From Emticicia sp. CRIBPO (GTDB lineage: Bacteria > Bacteroidota > Bacteroidia > Cytophagales > Spirosomataceae): 64,000 nucleotides of DNA. Below the pieces are notes generated by a model. It saw only the letters and a program-made list of their open reading frames with translations. It was not told the origin of the DNA and ran no database searches. Shown here in pieces: positions 35,256-43,826 of this stretch. Made by a program: the position numbers and the translations under genes. Each line of letters opens with the position of its first letter. The stretch's first letter is position 1. Location of the stretch: contig NZ_JAAAKV010000011.1 in NCBI RefSeq assembly GCF_009905725.1, positions 124,001-188,000 of the forward strand, read 5' to 3'.

Positions 35256-36017
35256 ATGACAGATTTCGGTTTAGGAAATAAAATTGCATTAGTTACAGGT
35301 TGTAATCGCGGAATAGGAAAAGCCATCGCCGAAGGGCTGGCAGAGGCAGGTGCCGACATCATCGGTGTTTCAGGTAGCCTTCCGGTACAGGGTTCAGAGG
35401 TTCAGAACGCAGTAGAAGCATCAGGAAGGAAATTCTGGGCCTACCAGGCCGACTTCGGAGACAGGGCTTCTATCTACGCATTTCTTGAAAAAGTGAAAAA
35501 TGATCACCCGGTCGTCGACATACTGATCAACAATGCCGGGACCATACTCAGAACCCCTGCAGCCGAACACCCCGACGACATGTGGGACAAAGTCATTAAC
35601 ATCAACCTGGACGCCCAGTTCATCATTACCCGTGAAATCGGGAAACGAATGATTGAAAGAGGCTCAGGTAAAGTTATCTTTACGGCTTCATTGCTGACTT
35701 TCCAGGGAGGTATCAATGTGCCCGGCTATGCCGCCAGCAAAGGTGCGGTCGGCAGCCTGGTGAAGGCATTTGCCAACGAATGGGGATCCAAAGGCGTGAA
35801 TGTCAACGCCATTGCCCCGGGATACATCGCCACGGACAATACCGAGGCCCTGAGAAACGACCCTGAGAGAAGCAAATCTATACTGGACAGGATCCCGGCG
35901 GGACGCTGGGGACAGCCTGAAGACTTTAAAGGCCCGGCGGTGTTTCTGGCTTCAAAAGCTTCTGATTATATCCACGGCACTATTCTGACCGTCGACGGCG
36001 GATGGATGGGCCGTTAA
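35256..36017 (+). CDS. kduD: 2-dehydro-3-deoxy-D-gluconate 5-dehydrogenase (KduD)
   Basis: A 253-residue SDR protein of the KduD type. TGCNRGIG (14-21) binds NAD(H), NNAG is at 92-95, and catalytic Ser145, Tyr158 and Lys162 (YAASK) are in place; the C-terminus TVDGGWMGR is typical of KduD. It reduces 3-deoxy-D-glycero-2,5-hexodiulosonate to 2-keto-3-deoxygluconate with NADH in the cytoplasm, the step after KduI. It is followed by kduI after 53 bases. A LacI-type operator and a leader hairpin lie upstream. Confidence 0.93.
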   Translation: MTDFGLGNKIALVTGCNRGIGKAIAEGLAEAGADIIGVSGSLPVQGSEVQNAVEASGRKFWAYQADFGDRASIYAFLEKVKNDHPVVDILINNAGTILRTPAAEHPDDMWDKVININLDAQFIITREIGKRMIERGSGKVIFTASLLTFQGGINVPGYAASKGAVGSLVKAFANEWGSKGVNVNAIAPGYIATDNTEALRNDPERSKSILDRIPAGRWGQPEDFKGPAVFLASKASDYIHGTILTVDGGWMGR

Positions 36018-36070
36018 TTTGATTACTCCATTCAAACCGGATTATATTTAACCTGAAAAAACAACAAAAA

Positions 36071-36901
36071 ATGCAGAGCAGATACGAAAGCAGTCCACGC
36101 GAGGTGGAAAGAATGAATACCAAAGAGTTGAGAGAGAACTTCCTGGTGGAACAACTTTTCTGGGACGATTCGGTTGAGTTGGTTTACACCCACTACGAAA
36201 GGCTGATACTCGGTGGCGTCAAGCCCGTTAAAACGCAGGTGACCCTTCAGACTTACGACGACCTGAAAAGTGAGTACTTCCTTGAAAGAAGAGAAATAGG
36301 TATTATCAACGTCGGTGGCCCCGGTTCGGTAAAAGCTGACGGACAGGATTTTGCAGCAGAAAAATTAAGTTGTGTTTACCTGGGCAAAGGCACCAAAGAA
36401 GTAATATTTTCATCCGATTCGGCTGAGAATCCGGCCTTATTTTTTGTATTGTCAAGCCCGGCACACAAAGAATACCCCAACAGGGTTTTCACGAAAGAAG
36501 ATGCTTCTCCGGTAACCCTCGGTTCCCCGGAAACGTCAAATCACAGGACGATTTATAAATACATCCACAAAGACGGCATCGACAGCTGTCAGCTCGTCAT
36601 GGGCCTTACCGTCCTGAAATCAGGCAGCATCTGGAACACCATGCCTCCGCATGTACACGACAGGAGATCTGAAGTGTATTGTTACTTTGATGTACCTGAA
36701 AACCAGGGTGTCATGCACTTTATGGGCAAGCCTGACGAAACCCGCCACATGTGGATTCAGAACCACCAGGCGATCATTTCTCCACCATGGTCTATCCACT
36801 CCGGTGCCGGATCGGCCAATTATTCCTTTATCTGGGGTATGGGAGGTGAAAACAAAGACTTTACCGACATGGATTTTGTCAATCTGAACGAACTCAGATA
36901 A
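36071..36901 (+). CDS. kduI: 5-dehydro-4-deoxy-D-glucuronate isomerase (KduI)
   Basis: A 276-residue bicupin-like isomerase. His194, His196, Glu201 (PPHVHDRRSE) and His243 are the expected metal ligands. The N-terminus (MQSRYESSPREVERMNT) and length are as in KduI. It converts 4-deoxy-L-threo-5-hexosulose uronate, the open form made from unsaturated galacturonate, into the diulosonate used by KduD. The gene is directly downstream of kduD and followed by a hairpin that may terminate the unit. Confidence 0.95.
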   Translation: MQSRYESSPREVERMNTKELRENFLVEQLFWDDSVELVYTHYERLILGGVKPVKTQVTLQTYDDLKSEYFLERREIGIINVGGPGSVKADGQDFAAEKLSCVYLGKGTKEVIFSSDSAENPALFFVLSSPAHKEYPNRVFTKEDASPVTLGSPETSNHRTIYKYIHKDGIDSCQLVMGLTVLKSGSIWNTMPPHVHDRRSEVYCYFDVPENQGVMHFMGKPDETRHMWIQNHQAIISPPWSIHSGAGSANYSFIWGMGGENKDFTDMDFVNLNELR

Positions 36902-36947
36902 CAATTCATTTCAAAAATATACGCTATTCCAATTCTAATCTGATCTC

Positions 36948-36983
36948 AAAAGGGCTGTAAGGATTTTCCTTATGGCCTCTTTT
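36948..36983 (+). terminator. Probable terminator after kduI
   Basis: AAAAG/CTTTT outer arms and a perfect inner stem TAAGGA / TCCTTA, with a T-rich right side. The middle of the stem has mismatches. Confidence 0.5.
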
Positions 36984-37015
36984 ATGAAAATCCGGCTCAT
37001 TTAACCTTGACAAAC

Positions 37016-39361
37016 ATGAAAAAATACCTGGTACTGACCCTTTTCACTGCTTTTCTGAACCTGGCCTTTCAACCAGCCAGACAAAGAATTTTCATGATCG
37101 GAGACTCGACCATGGCCAACAAAAATGCCATCGATGAACCCGAAACCGGTTGGGGGCAGGTTTTTCATCATTTGTTTACCGATGCCGTCGAAATCCAGAA
37201 TCATGCGGTGAACGGGAGAAGCACGAGAAGTTTCAGAACCCTCGGGCATTGGAAAAAAGTACATGAGCAACTCCAGGCGGGTGATTACGTTTTTATCCAG
37301 TTCGGGCACAACGACCAGAAAACCACCGATACTTCAAGATATGCGGCTCCGCAAACGGACTACAAGGCTAACCTGGAGCGTTACATCAAAGAAACTCAGG
37401 CCAAAGGAGCTATTCCGGTTTTACTGACACCTGTCATGCGTCGTAAATTCAATGACAGCGGCAAATTTGCGGATCAGCACGGAGAGTATCCGCAGGTGGT
37501 GAAAGAAGTAGCCGCGAAATACAACCTGGCATTGATAGACCTCCACACCTCAAGCCGGAAAGTCATAGAACAACACGGAGTATCCGGCTCAAAGAAGATA
37601 TTCATGCACTACCCCGGCGGTATATTTAAGAAATTCCCGGAGGGGGTTGAAGACAATACGCACTTTTCACCTTACGGAGCGAAGTTGATGGCCAACCTGG
37701 TGGCGGAAGAGCTTAATCAGCAAGGCAATCCATTGAAATACTTCCTCAAGAAGTCGGTTTATCCAGGTAAATATGAGTTTGAATTGCCCCTTACCTACCA
37801 ACCCTATTTCAGAAAAGATACTTTTAATATTGTCAGGTACGGAGCAAAACCCGATGGCGTAACTTTAAATTCAAAAGCCATCAACCAGGCCATTGAGCAG
37901 GCCAACGTCGCAGGCGGCGGAACGGTATTGATTCCCAAAGGACTCTGGCTTACCGGACCTGTCTTATTAAAAAGCAATGTCAATCTCCATCTTGACAAAG
38001 GGGCCTTGCTGCAATTCAGCGACAACCGTGACGACTACCCGATTGTAGAAACGACCTGGGAAGGACAGAAAGCCTTGCGGTGTCAGGCTCCGGTCTGGGG
38101 TGTTAACCTGGAGAACGTGGGAATTACCGGCGAAGGCATCATGGACGGCTCGGGTGACGTCTGGAAATCTGTCAAAAGAAGTAAACTGACTGAAAGCCAG
38201 TGGAAAAAATATGTCAGCAGTGGCGGTGTGGTCAATGCCACCAACGACACCTGGTATCCTTCGGAACAATCAAGACTGGGCAACCAGGAAGCCAACTCCT
38301 GGGCCGTCAAATGGACAGAAGGCAAAACCATTGAAGATTACAAAACGGTCAGGGATTTTTTAAGACCCAACATGATCAGTCTGACGGGTTGTGAAAATGT
38401 GCTGATCGAAGGAATTACTTTCCAGAATTCACCTGCCTGGACTTTGCACCCTTTACTTTGCAAGCATGTTACGCTACGGAATGTTAACGTTAAAAATCCG
38501 TGGTATGGACAAAACAACGATGCCCTTGACCTGGAATCCTGCCGGAACGGATTGATGGAAGGCTGTACTTTCGATACAGGCGACGACGCCATCACCATCA
38601 AGTCGGGCAGGGATGAACAAGGCAGAAAAAGAGGTGTTCCGACAGAAAACTTCATCATCCGTAACTGTACCGTTTTTCACGGCCACGGTGGTTTCGTGAT
38701 CGGATCTGAGATGTCAGGCGGGGTCAGGAATATGTTTGTCAACAATTGCAATTTCCTGGGCACGGACGTCGGTTTAAGATTCAAAACAGCCCGGGGAAGA
38801 GGCGGCGTGGTTGAGAAAATCTACATTTCAGATATCAACATGAACAACATTCCGGGTGAAGCCATTTTGTTTGACATGTATTATATGGCCAAAGATCCGG
38901 TGCCTTTGAATGGTGAACAAAACGACCTTCCGGAAATGAAAGCAGAAGCGGTGAACGAAGGCACGCCTCAATTCCGGGACTTTCATATCAGTAACGTGGT
39001 TTGTCACGGAGCTGAAACCGCCATACTTGTCAGAGGATTGCCGGAAATGAGCATTAAAAATATCAGCATCGAAAACTCTAACATCACCGCCAACAAAGGC
39101 CTGGTTTGTATTGAAGGGGAGAACATATCTCTGAAAAATGTGAATTTACTTACCCGAAACAGCAAAGTAATGCAAGTCCAGAACAGCAGGAACATTACGC
39201 TGGAACAGATCGGATACCAAGCCGGCAAAGAGGTGCTTCTGGAAATCAACGGCGAAAGATCTGAAAATATCAGCCTGACCAAAACCGACCTCAGGAATGT
39301 AAAGTCTAAGGTGGTTTTCAGTAATAAGGCAAGTAAGAAGTCTTTCCTGGATTCCCTTTAA
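37016..39361 (+). CDS. Fusion of rhamnogalacturonan acetylesterase (CE12-like) and polygalacturonase (GH28)
   Basis: A 781-residue exported protein. Residues about 22-240 are an SGNH esterase: GDS with Ser31, GHND at 97-100, and DNTH with Asp213 and His216, as in CE12 rhamnogalacturonan acetylesterases. Residues about 265-770 are a GH28 beta-helix: NND near 500-502, GDD with Asp523-Asp524, GHG around His557 and RFK at 588-590. Together they could deacetylate and then trim galacturonate-containing chains. The frame begins with TTG at 37007; ATG 37016 gives the signal peptide. Its stop overlaps that of the convergent nuclease gene. Confidence 0.9.
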   Translation: MKKYLVLTLFTAFLNLAFQPARQRIFMIGDSTMANKNAIDEPETGWGQVFHHLFTDAVEIQNHAVNGRSTRSFRTLGHWKKVHEQLQAGDYVFIQFGHNDQKTTDTSRYAAPQTDYKANLERYIKETQAKGAIPVLLTPVMRRKFNDSGKFADQHGEYPQVVKEVAAKYNLALIDLHTSSRKVIEQHGVSGSKKIFMHYPGGIFKKFPEGVEDNTHFSPYGAKLMANLVAEELNQQGNPLKYFLKKSVYPGKYEFELPLTYQPYFRKDTFNIVRYGAKPDGVTLNSKAINQAIEQANVAGGGTVLIPKGLWLTGPVLLKSNVNLHLDKGALLQFSDNRDDYPIVETTWEGQKALRCQAPVWGVNLENVGITGEGIMDGSGDVWKSVKRSKLTESQWKKYVSSGGVVNATNDTWYPSEQSRLGNQEANSWAVKWTEGKTIEDYKTVRDFLRPNMISLTGCENVLIEGITFQNSPAWTLHPLLCKHVTLRNVNVKNPWYGQNNDALDLESCRNGLMEGCTFDTGDDAITIKSGRDEQGRKRGVPTENFIIRNCTVFHGHGGFVIGSEMSGGVRNMFVNNCNFLGTDVGLRFKTARGRGGVVEKIYISDINMNNIPGEAILFDMYYMAKDPVPLNGEQNDLPEMKAEAVNEGTPQFRDFHISNVVCHGAETAILVRGLPEMSIKNISIENSNITANKGLVCIEGENISLKNVNLLTRNSKVMQVQNSRNITLEQIGYQAGKEVLLEINGERSENISLTKTDLRNVKSKVVFSNKASKKSFLDSL

Positions 39362-39834
39362 ACCTCTGCCAACGGAAAATCTGAGAAATCAGAGACATAC
39401 TTTGAAAAGTCATAACCAGAACACTCTACTTTGTTGTCTGCAAAAGAAAAGTACAACTTCAGAAAGTCTTTGTGCTCTGATCCGACTTTGTCGTTTTGCC
39501 AGTGCTCAAGCAGATAGTCCTGCCTGGTAATAACCGGCTTTGTCCAGTGATTCCCACACCGGATGATAAAAACATAATGAACCAAAATACTGGAGATATT
39601 TTTTAGCTGGGTCAGGGGAATTTTGAATTGGCCGCTAAAGCTATTTTTCCTCACAGCTGCAGTAGCGGTTTTGACCTGGACTCTTCTTAATATGCCGTTA
39701 TCATCCTGAACGACAAATATATCATCCCCTATATCCACTTCAGGGATGGCAACGTTCCATCCGCGAATAAGAAATTCAGACATGATATTAAGATGACCAG
39801 CCTTCCCAAGGTAAAGGTGGTAATTTCTTTTCAA
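39358..39834 (-). CDS. Predicted PD-(D/E)XK nuclease-like protein
   Basis: A 158-residue protein. The N-terminal part fits the endonuclease fold: GHLNIMSEFLIRGW with Glu20, then EVDIGDDIFVV with Asp37/Asp38, then RVQVKTA with Gln53 and Lys55, as in the E-D-QxK version of PD-(D/E)XK proteins. The C-terminal 90 residues are unassigned. It starts with a four-base overlap on a 99-residue gene, so the pair is co-translated. It lies on the minus strand inside a plus-strand sugar locus and its stop overlaps the stop of the CE12-GH28 gene. Function is inferred from motifs only. Confidence 0.65.
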   Translation of the reverse strand: MKRNYHLYLGKAGHLNIMSEFLIRGWNVAIPEVDIGDDIFVVQDDNGILRRVQVKTATAAVRKNSFSGQFKIPLTQLKNISSILVHYVFIIRCGNHWTKPVITRQDYLLEHWQNDKVGSEHKDFLKLYFSFADNKVECSGYDFSKYVSDFSDFPLAEV

Positions 39835-40130
39835 TCAGTTGTTTTGTATTTGTGGAGTAAACTTCCGGTTTGTGTGTCTATAAATAAAATTTCGTCTACT
39901 TTTTTATTAAACTCTTTTTGATTGTTCACCCCTAGTAAGGCAGGATAAATATAAGTCTCCAACCTTCTGTAATAAGCCTCAAAATCACTTTTGGTGTCGT
40001 AAGAAACAAAAATATTATTGGCCGGATGAGAATCAGGAAACCATTTCTTAATCAACTCCCTGATAGACGGAGCGATACTGAAAGTATAACCGTCTATCTG
40101 TTTGTTTACATTGATCTTAATCGCCTCCAT
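39831..40130 (-). CDS. Hypothetical protein paired with a nuclease-like gene
   Basis: A 99-residue soluble protein with an N-terminal IKINVNKQIDGYTFSIAPS stretch, then helices and a central FVSYDTKSDFEAYYRRLETY region. I do not recognise the family. It overlaps the nuclease-like gene by ATGA, so it is very likely its partner, perhaps an inhibitor or targeting protein. Confidence 0.65.
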   Translation of the reverse strand: MEAIKINVNKQIDGYTFSIAPSIRELIKKWFPDSHPANNIFVSYDTKSDFEAYYRRLETYIYPALLGVNNQKEFNKKVDEILFIDTQTGSLLHKYKTTD

Positions 40131-40232
40131 TTCTATCCTTTTTTAACTATTACAAATATAAATAAATCTTCAACGGAAAATCAAACCCCGGAAGTATCTT
40201 TTAACGACAAGAAACAAATAAGAAACACTTTG

Positions 40233-41138
40233 TTACAACTGCAAACCCGCCTTCCTCCGGAATCCGAAAACATACTGTTCGTTGAAGATCAGGATAGAAA
40301 GGAAAATAATAGCATAACCCATCATCTGGAAGCTGTTGACAGGCTCATTGAAATAAAAGATAGCCAGCACGAAATTGATCAGGGGATTGATATACAACAA
40401 TATCCCCATCATAGAAGAAGTAACACCCTGCAAAGCGTACAGGTTGAGATATAAAGGAATGATCGTAAAAGCAATGGCAATGATCAGGATCAGCCAGTAA
40501 AACATCGGCTCTGTCGGTAAATTACTGCTGAAAGCCGGGTAAAAAGGCAGTAAGACCAGGGCAGCAAAAATCAGCTGCACACTCAGGATCAGGAACTTGT
40601 CAATACCGGTGTTTTTACGTTGACTTACCAGGTATAAGGCATAGGATCCGGCAATGATCAGACTGTAAACGATGTCCCTGAGGCTGTTGAATGAAAGTAA
40701 AATACAACTGAAAGCACTCAGAGCCACAGCCACCCACTGCCATTTGCTCAGTTTTTCTTTCAGGATTAGATAAGCCAGCACAGTCGTCAGTATCGGACAA
40801 ACCAGATAAGCGAAAGAAGCCGCTTTGATGCTGATGTGATTGAGAACATAGATAAATACAAACCAGTTGGCCGTCAGCAGTAATCCTCCACCAAGCGTCA
40901 GGTAAACAATCCGCCGCCTCTGTTTCGGCTCCATGGCCCTAAATACCGTCATATTCTCTTTTAAAACGGAGTATCTGAAGAAAATATTAATCACGACCAT
41001 GATCACCGCACAGAAAAATATGCGGTAAAAAAGGATATCAAGCGAAGGATAATGGTGCAGGGGCTTAAGAGCAAGACTGAAAAATCCCCAGATCAGAAAA
41101 GCCGAAAGTGCAGCGATATAATATTTAGAAAGTTTCAT
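40233..41138 (-). CDS. EamA/RarD-type drug/metabolite permease
   Basis: A 301-residue inner-membrane protein with ten hydrophobic helices. IWGFFSLALKPLHHYPSLDILFYRIFF and TANWFVFIYVLNHISIKAASFAYLV are characteristic of RarD-like EamA transporters. The frame opens at 41159; the ATG at 41138 (MKLSKYYIAAL) is the normal start of this family. Substrate is unknown. It belongs to a minus-strand segment between the CE12-GH28 gene and the GntP permease, which is otherwise unrelated to the pectin genes. Confidence 0.87.
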   Translation of the reverse strand: MKLSKYYIAALSAFLIWGFFSLALKPLHHYPSLDILFYRIFFCAVIMVVINIFFRYSVLKENMTVFRAMEPKQRRRIVYLTLGGGLLLTANWFVFIYVLNHISIKAASFAYLVCPILTTVLAYLILKEKLSKWQWVAVALSAFSCILLSFNSLRDIVYSLIIAGSYALYLVSQRKNTGIDKFLILSVQLIFAALVLLPFYPAFSSNLPTEPMFYWLILIIAIAFTIIPLYLNLYALQGVTSSMMGILLYINPLINFVLAIFYFNEPVNSFQMMGYAIIFLSILIFNEQYVFGFRRKAGLQL

Positions 41139-41318
41139 CAGATACCGGCGTCGTTTCAAAAGTCAACGCATTTAAAACAAATGAGTTCCCCGAAAAAGCT
41201 CCTATCCGGACAAGCCTTCGTAATTTAATATTATTGTGATAATTTTCCTTGGGAAAGTACCGCAAAAATGAGTAAGTTGTATCCCGATTCAACCCTTATT
41301 CTTTTAAAGACTTAGTTT

Positions 41319-42635
41319 ATGCCCCTTCTGATCACTATCGCAGGATTAATCGTGCTTATTCTGTTGATTTCCTATTTCAGACTACCCGCTTTTCTGGCTT
41401 TTCTCACTGTGGCATTCGGTATCGGACTTACCCTCGGCATGCAGCCTATGCCCATTGTCAAAGCCGTCGAAAAAGGGATCGGAGGCACATTCGGTTCTAT
41501 CGTTTCTATCATTGCCCTGGGGGCTATGCTGGGTAAACTGGTGGCCCAGAGCGGAGCAGCTCAGAGAATAGCAACGACCATGATGGAGATTTTCGGAAGC
41601 GGTTATTTACGCTGGGCTTTTATGCTGACTGGTTTCATCGTCGGCCTTCCACTTTTTTACTCGGTGGGTTTTATGCTCCTGGCTCCGATTGTCATTACGG
41701 TAGCTTACCGTTCCAAACTTCCGGCTGTTTACCTCGGACTTCCCATGCTGGCTTCTCTTTCAGTGACCCAGGGCTATTTACCACCGCACCCTGCTCCGCT
41801 GGCGATTGTCAAACAGTTTGAGGTAGATATGGGCTTAACGCTTTTTTACGGCATCATTGTAGCGATTCCCGCTATCCTGGTTTCCGGGGCTTTGTTTGGT
41901 TCTACAGTAAAAAAATATCTTACTTTACCCAATAAAGCCTTCATAGCCCCTGAACTGAAAAGTGAAGAAATGCCCTCGAACTTTATCAGTTTTCTGACAG
42001 TTCTGGTACCCATCCTGCTGATCAGCTTATCTACGGTTTTCCTTCCTTATTTTGATACAGACTCAGTTGCCTACCAGGTTGTGTTTTTTATCGGAGACCC
42101 GGTGGTGAGTATGTTTATTTCGGTGTTATTCGCGATTTATGCCCTGGGGCTGAAACAGAAAAAAAACATGACCGAAATAGCTTCTCTCCTCTCCGACTCG
42201 ATCAAGGAGGTGGCCTCCTTATTCCTTATTTTCGGAGGTGCGGGGGCTTTAAAGCAGGTATTGACAGACGGCGGCGTGAGCCAGTCCATTGCAGACATGA
42301 TGCAACATTCCACGCTTGATCCGCTGATCCTGGGCTGGGGAATGGCAGCCATTATCCGTGTGGCAGTGGGTTCTTCCACGGTTTCGGGCATCACCACGGC
42401 CGGCTTTATGGCTCCGTTGCTGGCCTCAACGGGTACCGAGCCACATTTAATGGTATTATCTATCGGGGCAGGGAGTATGATGTTTTCCCATGTCAACGAC
42501 GCCGGGTTCTGGCTTTTCAGGGAATATTTCCAGCTTTCGATGGCAGATACACTCAAAACCTGGTCGGTCATGGAAACGCTCGTGTCGGTTTCCGGTCTGG
42601 CTGGCGTACTCGCTCTGAACTGGGTCTTAGGATGA
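41319..42635 (+). CDS. GntP family gluconate/organic-acid permease
   Basis: A 438-residue inner-membrane symporter with about 12 hydrophobic segments. FGSIVSIIALGAMLGKLVAQSGAAQRIA, FSVGF-like VGLPLFYSVGFMLLAPI, and GSSTVSGITTAGFMAPLLAS are GntP-family signatures. It takes up gluconate-type sugar acids with protons. In this locus it might import an uronate-derived acid, but the substrate is not shown. It begins a five-gene run of pectin or hemicellulose enzymes. Confidence 0.9.
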   Translation: MPLLITIAGLIVLILLISYFRLPAFLAFLTVAFGIGLTLGMQPMPIVKAVEKGIGGTFGSIVSIIALGAMLGKLVAQSGAAQRIATTMMEIFGSGYLRWAFMLTGFIVGLPLFYSVGFMLLAPIVITVAYRSKLPAVYLGLPMLASLSVTQGYLPPHPAPLAIVKQFEVDMGLTLFYGIIVAIPAILVSGALFGSTVKKYLTLPNKAFIAPELKSEEMPSNFISFLTVLVPILLISLSTVFLPYFDTDSVAYQVVFFIGDPVVSMFISVLFAIYALGLKQKKNMTEIASLLSDSIKEVASLFLIFGGAGALKQVLTDGGVSQSIADMMQHSTLDPLILGWGMAAIIRVAVGSSTVSGITTAGFMAPLLASTGTEPHLMVLSIGAGSMMFSHVNDAGFWLFREYFQLSMADTLKTWSVMETLVSVSGLAGVLALNWVLG

Positions 42636-42656
42636 ATTTAAATTAAACGATATATC

Positions 42657-43823
42657 ATGAAAACCTTTGCTTTGACATTTACCTTACTGTCTTCAAGCCT
42701 GATGGGCGTAGCCCAGTTTAACCCTGAAAAACCTGATCTTTGCCAGAGAAATTTCTTTACCGAACCCCAGGCCAGAGAAGTGCATGCCGAATGGGCTAAA
42801 TCATATACCAACAAAGCGGAATGGGAAAAGAGGGCAGATCTCATTAAAAAAGGCATACTGGATGGGGCTGAAATTAAGCATATCAAGCCCGGCCCTGCTC
42901 CGAAAGCTACGATTCACAGTAAAAAAACAATGGACGGCTACACTGTCGAAAACGTCTATTTTGAAAGTGCCCCGGGTATTTATGTGACCGGAAACCTGTA
43001 CAAACCCACCCTGCTGAAAAGCAAGCAACCGGGCATTCTATGTCCTCACGGGCATGGCAACGACCCGAGGTTTGGCGAGGCCACCCAGCAGCGTTGTGCC
43101 ACCCTGGCCAGGATGGGGGCCGTCGTTTTTGCCTGGGACATGATCGGCATGGGCGACTCCAAACAATGCGAACACAAAATCGAAAAAGGGCTTAAACTAC
43201 AGATTATCAACAGCGTCAAGGCCCTTGATTTCCTGAGTGGTATGCTCGGGGTGGATAAAAACAACATTGCAGTGACGGGCGAGTCCGGTGGCGGAACGCA
43301 GACTTTCCTCTTGTCAGCTCTTGACAACAGGGTGAAAGTTTCTGTTCCGGTGGTGATGGTTTCAGGACATTTCTTTGGCGGCTGTACCTGCGAAAGCGGC
43401 ATGGCGATTCACAAACGCCCGACCCATCAGACTTCCAATGTGGAAATTGCAGCCACTTTTGCTCCGAAACCGATGCTGCTGGTTTCAGACGGAGACGACT
43501 GGACCAAACATACGCCTGAATTCGAATATCCTCATATTCAGCGGATCTATTCTTTCTACAACGCTCCGAAAATGGTCGAAAATGTACATTTACCTGATGA
43601 AAAGCACGACTATGGCCCTTCTAAAAGACTGGCAGCCTATCATTTCCTGGCTAAACACCTGGGCCTTGATCTTGCGAAAGTTACCACTGACGGCAAAATT
43701 GACGAATCAGGAAACAAGGTCCTGAGCAGAAATGAACTAAGTGTTTTTAATGATCAATATCCTTTGCCGGCCAATGCCCTCAAAGGCGACGACAAAGTCA
43801 GTACCCTTATCAACCAACTGTAA
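42657..43823 (+). CDS. Secreted alpha/beta-hydrolase, acetylxylan-esterase-like
   Basis: A 388-residue exported hydrolase with a signal peptide (to GVAQ, about residue 20). CPHGHG (129-134) is the oxyanion segment, GESGGG with Ser210 the nucleophile elbow, and LVSDGDDW and EKHDYG the later acid and His segments. This matches the large AXE1-like esterase family. In the context it probably removes acetyl groups from pectin or hemicellulose, but a carbohydrate substrate is not certain. It is spaced by three bases from the next gene. Confidence 0.83.
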   Translation: MKTFALTFTLLSSSLMGVAQFNPEKPDLCQRNFFTEPQAREVHAEWAKSYTNKAEWEKRADLIKKGILDGAEIKHIKPGPAPKATIHSKKTMDGYTVENVYFESAPGIYVTGNLYKPTLLKSKQPGILCPHGHGNDPRFGEATQQRCATLARMGAVVFAWDMIGMGDSKQCEHKIEKGLKLQIINSVKALDFLSGMLGVDKNNIAVTGESGGGTQTFLLSALDNRVKVSVPVVMVSGHFFGGCTCESGMAIHKRPTHQTSNVEIAATFAPKPMLLVSDGDDWTKHTPEFEYPHIQRIYSFYNAPKMVENVHLPDEKHDYGPSKRLAAYHFLAKHLGLDLAKVTTDGKIDESGNKVLSRNELSVFNDQYPLPANALKGDDKVSTLINQL

Positions 43824-43826
43824 ATC

